15,196 bases of DNA from Flavipsychrobacter sp. (GTDB lineage: Bacteria > Bacteroidota > Bacteroidia > Chitinophagales > Chitinophagaceae): the NCBI GenBank assembly GCA_021156265.1, contig JAJNBR010000086.1, positions 1 through 15,196 on the forward strand. The letters are read 5' to 3'. Positions 8,308 to 13,779 of the stretch are shown piece by piece. The translations under genes and the position numbers were made by a program. The notes beneath the pieces are model-generated. The model searched no databases, had not been told where the DNA came from, and saw only the letters and a list, made by a program, of their open reading frames with translations. Positions within the stretch are counted from its first letter, which is position 1; every line of letters starts with the position of its first letter.

Positions 8308-8697
8308 TCAAATTTTCAGCGCCGAAATAAAAATGTAGAGGGGAAGCTTTGCAAATAAAATAGGTGGCGGGTGAGACCTGTAATCGTCGTCACTAACAAC
8401 GTGGACATTTAAATCTCTCCAAAGATACTGTGGGAAGAATAAGGAAATTAATGCAATGGGTGGCTCCAGGTTAAGTTGCGTAGAAAACGGGTAGTGGTCA
8501 TCCGTCTTATCTACTTTTATGACATCATCGTCACAGCATTCATTCTCGCTTGCGTCATCACAACAACATCGTACGTCATGCGGATGATACAGAGATATTC
8601 CTGTGATCTTTTGATTGCAATAGCTGACGGCGATCGACAAGCTGAGCGAACTCACCAGGTAGCAGACCAGGGATACTATTCCTATCAGCTTTTTCAT
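8308..8697 (-). CDS. HYC_CC_PP family Cys-rich protein
   Basis: A 129-residue protein with an N-terminal hydrophobic segment (residues 4-25) that could be a signal peptide or membrane anchor. It then shows the spaced motifs that name this Bacteroidota family: a Y-C pair (S25-Y26-C27, where the family usually has His-Tyr-Cys), Cys clusters C44-C45-C46 and C54-C55 set among acidic residues, and PPP (110-112) before a hydrophobic tail. The Cys/Asp/His content (DDHY, YHPHD) suggests metal binding. Members are commonly found beside heavy-metal-associated proteins or TonB-dependent receptors. Here the divergent neighbour is a secreted HMA protein, which supports a role in metal (perhaps copper) handling or sensing. 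That role is inferred from context; no reaction is known. The next gene downstream starts 50 nt away with its own candidate promoter. Confidence 0.78.
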   Translation of the reverse strand: MKKLIGIVSLVCYLVSSLSLSIAVSYCNQKITGISLYHPHDVRCCCDDASENECCDDDVIKVDKTDDHYPFSTQLNLEPPIALISLFFPQYLWRDLNVHVVSDDDYRSHPPPILFAKLPLYIFISALKI

Positions 8698-8704
8698 TGT
8701 ATCT

Positions 8705-8712
8705 CAAATATA
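8705..8712 (-). promoter_or_regulatory. -7 promoter box for the HYC_CC_PP gene
   Basis: The minus strand reads TATATTTG, an exact TAnnTTTG match ending 7 nt before the start codon at 8697. Transcription would start at or within a few bases of the ATG, giving a leaderless or nearly leaderless message. Confidence 0.5.
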
Positions 8713-8846
8713 AAATTAAAAATTGATGAAATATGACCATTAATAGTATTTTTTTAAGTTCCATCTTAATCAACGCGTATGGCCGAAGTATTGTTGGAAG
8801 GCTTCAGTAATCTGCAATCCCTAGCATCAGGTTTAGGCAGATGGCA

Positions 8847-8854
8847 TATCTTTG
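8847..8854 (+). promoter_or_regulatory. -7 promoter box for the HMA gene
   Basis: TATCTTTG matches TAnnTTTG and ends 5 nt before the ATG at 8860. It supports using that ATG instead of the in-frame ATG at 8779, and implies a leaderless or nearly leaderless message. It could be chance, since it also lies inside the possible longer reading frame. Confidence 0.45.
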
Positions 8855-8859
8855 CCGGA

Positions 8860-9207
8860 ATGAAATCGCTGTATCTTTTCGTTATATTATTCGCTACAAC
8901 TGTAAGTCTTTCGTTTGCTCAAACTAAGGCTACCACTATTGCCATCAAAGCGTCTATCTACTGCGATCACTGCAGGAAGTGTGAAAGCTGCGGAGAGAGA
9001 TTAGAAAAAGCTGTTTTTTGCGAGAAAGGAATAAAGCGTGTGGATATCGATGAACAGCAAAAGACAGTCAACGTAATATTTAACCCAAAAAAGACGAGCC
9101 CTGAAAGAATACGCCAGGCAATTGCCAAAGTTGGTTTTGATGCAGATGATGTGCAGGCCGATCCGCAGGCATATCTGAAACTTGACGACTGCTGTAAAAA
9201 ACAGTAG
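8860..9207 (+). CDS. Secreted heavy-metal-associated (HMA) domain protein
   Basis: A 115-residue protein read from ATG 8860, where it begins with a signal peptide (MKSLYLFVILFATTVSLSFAQ). The upstream in-frame ATG at 8779 would bury that signal behind 27 residues, so I reject it. The mature protein is one HMA ferredoxin-like fold. The metal-binding loop is unusually Cys-rich: C35-DH-C38-RK-C41-ES-C44, where a plain HMA domain has one CxxC. Family-typical G-I-K-R-V-D-I-D, V-I-F-N-P-K-K-T and A-I-A-K-V-G-F-D-A-D strands follow, then a C-terminal C111-C112. It likely binds a soft metal such as copper, mercury or zinc in the periplasm; which one cannot be read from sequence. It is divergent from an HYC_CC_PP gene, a pairing consistent with metal homeostasis, and converges on xth with a 10-bp gap. 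Confidence 0.85.
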   Translation: MKSLYLFVILFATTVSLSFAQTKATTIAIKASIYCDHCRKCESCGERLEKAVFCEKGIKRVDIDEQQKTVNVIFNPKKTSPERIRQAIAKVGFDADDVQADPQAYLKLDDCCKKQ

Positions 9208-9217
9208 TTACGGATTG

Positions 9218-9988
9218 CTATTTGATCTCAATCCACACAGGTGCGTGGTCACTGCTCTTTTCCCAACCACGAACATGATGGTCAACGCCCGCATTCACTA
9301 GTCGTTTATCAATATGCGGACTGAGCAGGAAGTGATCGATACGAAGACCCGCGTTGCGTTCATAAGCCTGGCGGAAATAATCCCAAAAGGTATAGATCAC
9401 TTCATCGGGGTGCAGCTTTCGGACGGCGTCCGTCCAGCCCTGCGACATTAGTTTTTGAAATGCCGCCCGCGTTTCGGGCCTGAACAGCGCATCGTTCACC
9501 CAGCGTTCAGGTTTGTACACGTCTATCTCGGTGGGCATCACGTTATAGTCACCGGTCAATACTACAGGAATATCTAGTGCCCACAACTCCGCTGCATGAA
9601 GCGTTAATCGTTCGAACCATTTTAGTTTGTAGTCGAACTTCGGTCCCGGAGCAGGATTGCCGTTGGGCAGGTACAGGCAGCCAACTATGATACCATCCAC
9701 TTTCGCCTCGATGTACCTGCTATGGGTGTCTTCAGGGTCACCCGGCAGCACGCGGGTCATTTCCATGATATCTCCAGACTTCGACAATATCGCCACGCCG
9801 TTCCAGCTTTTTTGTCCATGCCAGATGGGTGTATAACCCAGGTCGCGAATAGCCTGCTCCGGAAATTTCTCCTGCGGCGCTTTCAACTCCTGCAAGCAAA
9901 CAACGTCGGGCGCAGACTCTTCCAGCCAGCGCAGTAATACCGGCAGGCGGCCGTTCACACCATTTACATTATAGGTAGCGATCTTCAT
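9218..9988 (-). CDS. xth: Exodeoxyribonuclease III
   Basis: A 256-residue enzyme of the ExoIII/AP endonuclease family, acting in base-excision repair on abasic sites and 3' ends of duplex DNA. All catalytic landmarks of the E. coli enzyme are visible: N7 in MKIATYNVNG, E34 in LQELK, Y106 in CLYLPNG, D147 and N149 in TGDYNV, D218 in LRIDHFLLSP, and D247-H248 in SSDHAPVWIE. The length matches the family and the start is the conserved MKIATYNVNG. It is a stand-alone gene, tail to tail with the HMA gene, and no hairpin lies in the 10 bp between them. I found no consensus -7 box directly upstream. I am confident of the family; this is the ExoIII-type rather than the Nape/APE1-type member. Confidence 0.96.
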   Translation of the reverse strand: MKIATYNVNGVNGRLPVLLRWLEESAPDVVCLQELKAPQEKFPEQAIRDLGYTPIWHGQKSWNGVAILSKSGDIMEMTRVLPGDPEDTHSRYIEAKVDGIIVGCLYLPNGNPAPGPKFDYKLKWFERLTLHAAELWALDIPVVLTGDYNVMPTEIDVYKPERWVNDALFRPETRAAFQKLMSQGWTDAVRKLHPDEVIYTFWDYFRQAYERNAGLRIDHFLLSPHIDKRLVNAGVDHHVRGWEKSSDHAPVWIEIK

Positions 9989-10056
9989 CGGTTCTGTTTG
10001 ATAGCTAAGTTATTGCTTTCCTTTATTGCAGTACACCGTTTGCATTTTAAATTTCT

Positions 10057-10064
10057 TAAATTTG
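10057..10064 (+). promoter_or_regulatory. -7 promoter box for the secreted YD-repeat-like gene
   Basis: TAAATTTG matches TAnnTTTG, 21 nt before the ATG at 10086. A TTTG lies at 10039-10042, but the 14-nt gap is shorter than usual for a -33 element. Confidence 0.5.
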
Positions 10065-10085
10065 GTAACGCCAAAAACTGACTGT

Positions 10086-10841
10086 ATGAAATACTCATTC
10101 CTGTTCGTTCTCCTGGCTTTCTTCCTTTACCCGGCATTCGGGCAAAGCAGGTTTGGATCGTTCAACAACAAAGAAATTAAGGGCAGGGTAAAAACTGCGG
10201 TGAGGCAGTACGTGACATACAGGGAAAAAGCTGATGGTGAACTTGCTTTGGTTGAAACGCTTCGTTATAACGAGGAAGGGAAAATGGTAGAAAAGAGTAT
10301 GGATATTCCTAAGGCAGTGCACATGAGTATGAAATGGATCTACACTTATAACCCTGCCGGCCAATTGGTGAAAAGCCAGGTATTTCACACCCACGATAAT
10401 GATGGTAACGAAAGGCTGTTGCCGGAACCACCGGAATATTTTCAGTACAATGAGTACAACGCACAGGGGTTTGTGATAAAGGAAATCACGGATGGTTTTA
10501 ATACACATACAGAATGGACCAACACCAACGATAAAAACGGCAACGCTATAGAGACCATTTCATCAGAGGGCCGCAAATTAACTTACGTATACGACGATAA
10601 TGACCACCTGATTGAACAGCGCTGGCATGATGGCCTGACAGAAAGGGTGTACCAGCGCCAAACCAGCAAATACGAAGATGGAAGGCTGGTCGAAAAGATC
10701 ACTTATCAAGGCGATGTTCCTGAAACTGCATGTACGATCAACTATGACAACTTCGACACTGCCGGCAACTACACCAAAGAAACCTGGTATGACCACGGCA
10801 AGCTCACTATGACGCATGAATATGCGTTCACCTATTACTAA
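10086..10841 (+). CDS. Secreted YD/RHS-like repeat protein of unknown function
   Basis: A 251-residue protein read from ATG 10086, where it has a clear signal peptide (MKYSFLFVLLAFFLYPAFGQ). The in-frame ATG at 10026 lies upstream of the promoter box and is rejected. After residue 30 the sequence is a run of short beta-hairpin units resembling RHS/YD repeats: LRYNEEGKMVEK, YTYNPAGQLVKS, NEYNAQGFVIKE, YVYDDNDHLIEQ, SKYEDGRLVEKI and NFDTAGNYTKETWY. The pattern is Y-x-Y/D followed by G-x-L/V, at about 22-45 residue spacing. No toxin, protease or C-terminal secretion domain is visible, and it is far shorter than true Rhs proteins, so it is probably a small periplasmic or exported beta-sheet protein. 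It ends tail to tail with the glycolipid-binding gene, the two stop codons overlapping. No function can be assigned. Confidence 0.8.
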   Translation: MKYSFLFVLLAFFLYPAFGQSRFGSFNNKEIKGRVKTAVRQYVTYREKADGELALVETLRYNEEGKMVEKSMDIPKAVHMSMKWIYTYNPAGQLVKSQVFHTHDNDGNERLLPEPPEYFQYNEYNAQGFVIKEITDGFNTHTEWTNTNDKNGNAIETISSEGRKLTYVYDDNDHLIEQRWHDGLTERVYQRQTSKYEDGRLVEKITYQGDVPETACTINYDNFDTAGNYTKETWYDHGKLTMTHEYAFTYY

Positions 10842-11413
10842 AACCACTGCGACACCGCCACACGTTCAAACAATCCGGGATATTCTATTACCAATCCGGC
10901 GTTATCTACTGTTATCGTTGCTTCGAAATCGTTAGGCACATTTTCATACCTGAACCGGCGGTCCGACACGCGTGTATATTTTTGCTGTAGTGCCCTGACG
11001 CTGCCGTTCAGGATATCGAAGTACACAACCTTTATCGGACAGCTTTCATTTATCGCCATCTTGCACCTGTTTACAGGCAACGTGTTGGTGAAAGGTGTTA
11101 TCGGGATATCAACATCCATGCAACCGTCAAACGCACTCACGAGCTTGCCATCTTGCAACCAGCCATCCTTCTCTTTTTGCACTAGCACAGTCTTGGTATT
11201 ACCATTTATCTGCAAGCTCAGCTGGCAATAGCATGTCTCCCAGTCGGCGTTTGTTTTTATAAGATACTCTGCGCAAAAGGGCAGGTTACCTGAAGCGCCG
11301 ACGATCACCGAATGGGTCTCGACACCTTTGTCACTCACAGAAATAATGCAATTCTCCGTTGATTGATACTCCTTGCTGGCCCACAATACTCCTGTGTACA
11401 TAGAATAGAACAT
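10838..11413 (-). CDS. Putative glycolipid-binding domain protein (PF06475, DUF1089)
   Basis: A 191-residue protein matching the family over its full length. It has the N-terminal L-W-A-S/R...E-x-C opening, and the central DGWLQDGKLVSAFDGCMDVDIP segment running into the family signature T-P-F-T-N-T-L-P-V-N-R (residues about 106-116). The C-terminal QKYTRVSDRRFRYEN and LVIEYPGLFERV blocks also fit. The family name comes from structural similarity to lipid carriers; direct function is unproven. No signal peptide is visible, so it should be cytoplasmic. Its ATG shares one base with the stop codon of the upstream Na/Pi cotransporter-like gene (TAATG), so translation is almost certainly coupled. 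Its own stop overlaps that of the convergent secreted gene. I am confident of the family, not of the role. Confidence 0.88.
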   Translation of the reverse strand: MFYSMYTGVLWASKEYQSTENCIISVSDKGVETHSVIVGASGNLPFCAEYLIKTNADWETCYCQLSLQINGNTKTVLVQKEKDGWLQDGKLVSAFDGCMDVDIPITPFTNTLPVNRCKMAINESCPIKVVYFDILNGSVRALQQKYTRVSDRRFRYENVPNDFEATITVDNAGLVIEYPGLFERVAVSQWF

Positions 11414-12375
11414 TAGCCCGTCACCGGAGAACGCATTGATGCTATAGGCTTATCAGGTACCAGCCAGTCCAGTGCCCGCGCTATGGGTTTTACAAAGGGC
11501 AGGAAGAGCAACACACCTGCCAGGTTGAACAGTACATGCCCCGTGGCGACCTGTTGTGCCAGGCTTGCGCCACCGGAAATATTAGCGACAAGTTCCACGA
11601 ACGGACGAAAGAAAATAAGCCCGAGTACGATGCTGATGAGATTAAACCCGAGATGAAACAAACCGGTCTTGATCGCCTGCCTGTTGGAACGTATCGTTGC
11701 TACCAGCGTATCGGCACAGGTGCCCAGCTCTGCACCCAGCATTACGGCCAGCGCACCGGGTAATTCTATCATGCCTTTTTTTGCCAGCGTTATCACTATA
11801 CCCACCGTTGCGCTCGACGATTGAATGATCAATGTAACAAACGCACCGGCGGCTGTACCTTTCAGTGGATTGTTCATCTGTTCCATCAGCGTTGTGAAGG
11901 TGTCAGAATCCCGAAGAGGTTCCACCGATCGCTCCATAGTATATAAACCAAAGAACAGGATACCGAAATAGATCAGCGCCTTCGCAGTTTTCGACAACTT
12001 ATCGCTGCGGCTGAACAAGCCGAGTAGTACACCCGCTACCATAACGAGTGGGGCGTACTTGCCGATATCCAACGCTATGAGCTGGGACGAAAACGTTGTA
12101 CCGACGTTTGCCCCCATCACTATACCCATGGCCTGGTGAAAAGTGAGCACGCGGGCATTGACCAACACTATGGTAAGTATAATAACTGCTGAGGATGAAT
12201 CGAGTATGATGGTAACGATAAGGCCGGTAAGAATGGAGGTGAATATATTGGACACATACTTTGCAATGGTATGCCGCGCCTTATCGCCCAGCAGGTCGCC
12301 CAGTGTGGCCGACAACATATTGACTGCAAAAAGGAACAAGCCGAGGCCGCCGAGTACAAGCAGTATGATCTCCAT
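11413..12375 (-). CDS. Na/Pi cotransporter family protein (short, no PhoU domain)
   Basis: A 320-residue integral membrane protein of the Na+/phosphate cotransporter (PNaS, SLC34-like) family, with about eight hydrophobic segments in two inverted halves. The second half has the classic Q185-S-S-S-A-T motif and G-A-E-L-G-T-C. The first half has G-A-N-V-G-T-T but reads L-D59-S-S-S-A-V where the family normally has QSSS. Many bacterial members carry a C-terminal PhoU-like domain; this one stops just after the transport core (ARALDWLVPDKP...), so it is the short form. It probably moves an anion such as phosphate with Na+ across the inner membrane, though the altered motif leaves the substrate open. 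A -7 box lies 14 nt upstream, and the gene is coupled through TAATG to the glycolipid-binding gene. Confidence 0.88.
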   Translation of the reverse strand: MEIILLVLGGLGLFLFAVNMLSATLGDLLGDKARHTIAKYVSNIFTSILTGLIVTIILDSSSAVIILTIVLVNARVLTFHQAMGIVMGANVGTTFSSQLIALDIGKYAPLVMVAGVLLGLFSRSDKLSKTAKALIYFGILFFGLYTMERSVEPLRDSDTFTTLMEQMNNPLKGTAAGAFVTLIIQSSSATVGIVITLAKKGMIELPGALAVMLGAELGTCADTLVATIRSNRQAIKTGLFHLGFNLISIVLGLIFFRPFVELVANISGGASLAQQVATGHVLFNLAGVLLFLPFVKPIARALDWLVPDKPIASMRSPVTG

Positions 12376-12389
12376 ACTCAGCCTGTCAG

Positions 12390-12397
12390 CAAAACTA
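12390..12397 (-). promoter_or_regulatory. -7 promoter box for the Na/Pi cotransporter-like operon
   Basis: The minus strand reads TAGTTTTG, an exact TAnnTTTG match, 14 nt before the start codon at 12375. The same octamer is used before the giant surface gene at 3830-3837. No -33 TTTG is visible at the usual spacing. Confidence 0.5.
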
Positions 12398-12494
12398 TTC
12401 CAGCGGACATTACCTTATTGTTACCGATTAGCTTCAGGACGACAAGCCCCGCAGTAACTTCTTCATATAGAATAGATTAAGAAAGCAATCCTAA

Positions 12495-12524
12495 AAAAAC
12501 AGGCACCATAGGGTACCTGTTTTT
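12495..12524 (-). terminator. Rho-independent terminator after the LamG T9SS gene
   Basis: AAAAACAGG (12495-12503) pairs with CCTGTTTTT (12516-12524). Inside, after one C/A mismatch, ACC/GGT closes an ATAG loop. On the minus strand it is followed by a T tract (12499-12493), 20 nt past the stop codon of the gene ending at 12545. The symmetric A/T flanks could also act on plus-strand transcripts. Confidence 0.85.
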
Positions 12525-12544
12525 CATCATAATTTCTGATCGTA

Positions 12545-13597
12545 TCATCGTTGTACGAGGACCCTGTAAGTTTTAATCTCACCTTCGGCAGCCACTCGTA
12601 CAAAGTAGATCCCTTCAGCTGCATCCATCAGGTCTATGCGTTCGTCCAGGTTTTGGTTAAGAGGCCTAACCGTGGTTTTGTATACACGCTGTCCAATCAT
12701 ATTCACCACTTCGATGTCTGCCGTAGCAGCACGGATGGCACCTGTTACATGGAAACTTCCCGAATTAGGATTAGGTACCACGCCAATGTTGATAGTTTGC
12801 TGCAGGCCGTCATAGACAGCGTTTGTGGTGTCGCCTCCGCCATCGCCCTGTGGCACACAATAGGTCGTAAGCTCGCTGTCAGACAACACACGGTTGTAGA
12901 TCCGCAGATCGTCCATGAGGCCTTTGTACCAGTAGGGGAAAGTAGCGCTGTTACCAAATGTGTTGGCGCCGATAGTAAGTCCGTCTGTGCTGCTGCCCAG
13001 AGGTACAGGCGACGGCGGGGGAGCAGTAGCTACTAAAACGCCGTTCACATAGATCTTGAACACGGAACCATCAAATGTCCCGATCAGGCAATACCACTGG
13101 TTGGTATGCACTTTGGCCGAGCTCTGCCAGGCGGCGTGGTAAGGATAATTGGTTGTTCCGCCGGCAGCAAAGAACACGTACTTGTTGGTGTCAAAGCTGG
13201 TACAGCTGCTGTCATAGGCATTGTCGAAAAAACCCAGCTGATAGCAACCTGGAGTGTTATTCAACCCGCGGGTCAGGATAAGGCTGTGCTGGCAGACGGC
13301 AGTATAATGTCCTTCGGGTTTTATCACCGCGCATATCGAAAAGTTCGACAGGTTCAGGTCACTTTGATAAGGTACGGTCACATAGCTGTTAGGGGCACCG
13401 GCAAAACGCATGGCGGTATTAGCCGTGCCGCTTTTGCCCGCTGCGAACGTAACATTATTCATTGTGCCGTGGTGACCGTTACCGGAACTGTCAACGGCAT
13501 TTCCATCAAATGTCCAGTGCGCCACCAGCCCGTTATTGGACTGCGCGAAGGCCATGCACGGAATAACTAAGGCGAGAAAGAATAGAACAGGTTTCAT
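12545..13597 (-). CDS. LamG-like (concanavalin A-fold) protein with T9SS type A sorting domain
   Basis: A 350-residue secreted protein read from ATG 13597, which begins a clean signal peptide (MKPVLFFLALVIPCMAFAQ). The frame stays open to an ATG at 13795, but that stretch covers the promoter and the repeat array and is not protein-like. Residues 22-246 are one LamG/Laminin_G_3 jelly roll: GLVAHWTFDGNAVDSSGNGHHGT at the start, SICAVIKPEG, then WYCLIGTFDGSVFKIYVNGVLVA, and GLMDDLRIYNRVLSDSEL at the end. A Gly/Asp-rich linker (250-258) leads to a T9SS sorting domain (271-350; VVPNPNSGSFHV ... IYFVRVAAEG ... YRVLVQR). It is probably a carbohydrate- or surface-binding protein exported by the type IX system; the ligand is unknown. 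It has its own terminator and shares a control region with the divergent DUF4153 gene. Confidence 0.9.
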   Translation of the reverse strand: MKPVLFFLALVIPCMAFAQSNNGLVAHWTFDGNAVDSSGNGHHGTMNNVTFAAGKSGTANTAMRFAGAPNSYVTVPYQSDLNLSNFSICAVIKPEGHYTAVCQHSLILTRGLNNTPGCYQLGFFDNAYDSSCTSFDTNKYVFFAAGGTTNYPYHAAWQSSAKVHTNQWYCLIGTFDGSVFKIYVNGVLVATAPPPSPVPLGSSTDGLTIGANTFGNSATFPYWYKGLMDDLRIYNRVLSDSELTTYCVPQGDGGGDTTNAVYDGLQQTINIGVVPNPNSGSFHVTGAIRAATADIEVVNMIGQRVYKTTVRPLNQNLDERIDLMDAAEGIYFVRVAAEGEIKTYRVLVQR

Positions 13598-13618
13598 AGG
13601 CTTGTTTAATTTTTCGGT

Positions 13619-13626
13619 CAAAATAA
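13619..13626 (-). promoter_or_regulatory. Candidate -7 box for the LamG T9SS gene (variant)
   Basis: The minus strand reads TTATTTTG, one base off TAnnTTTG, 21 nt before the ATG at 13597. Both the sequence and the spacing are identical to those before the other T9SS gene (8279-8286). The GGCGAA repeat array begins 32 bp upstream of it, where an activator would normally bind. Confidence 0.4.
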
Positions 13627-13658
13627 TGTAAAAATATCTAATACTCTCACTCACATTC

Positions 13659-13706
13659 GGCGAAATGCTATTTGTGTACGGCGAAAGTAGGGTTTCATCA
13701 GGCGAA
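13659..13706. repeat. Three GGCGAA direct repeats with exact 21-bp period (candidate regulator site)
   Basis: GGCGAA occurs at 13659-13664, 13680-13685 and 13701-13706, so starts are exactly 21 bp apart, about two helical turns. All three therefore face the same side of the DNA. The first two extend to CGGCGAAA. The array lies in the 182-bp gap between the divergent LamG and DUF4153 genes. It falls at roughly -46 to -93 for the LamG gene if its -7 box is right. Short direct repeats at a 21-22-bp period are the binding pattern of LytTR-type response regulators, but the repeat sequence does not match their published consensus closely, so the regulator is not identified. Confidence 0.55.
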
Positions 13707-13743
13707 GGGATAAACGAATGCCTGTCAGGGGCACATGGCAGAC

Positions 13744-13757
13744 AGCAATAAATTGCT
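13744..13757. promoter_or_regulatory. 14-bp palindrome next to the DUF4153 gene promoter (candidate operator)
   Basis: AGCAAT-AA-ATTGCT is a perfect 6-2-6 inverted repeat ending 22 nt before the ATG at 13780. It touches TATTTTTA (13757-13764), a one-mismatch -7 box on the plus strand. A dimeric repressor bound here would cover the promoter. A short palindrome in AT-rich DNA can also arise by chance. Confidence 0.3.
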
Positions 13758-13779
13758 ATTTTTAGAGTTACTACCTCAA

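Noticed and set aside
8779..8859. A 27-codon N-terminal extension of the HMA protein
   Set aside because: It would bury a standard signal peptide, and a perfect -7 box lies within it just before the ATG at 8860.
10086..10841. Rhs-type toxin delivered by a secretion system
   Set aside because: It is only 251 residues, with no toxin tip, no DPxG-type boundary and no immunity gene alongside. Only the short YD-like repeats are shared.
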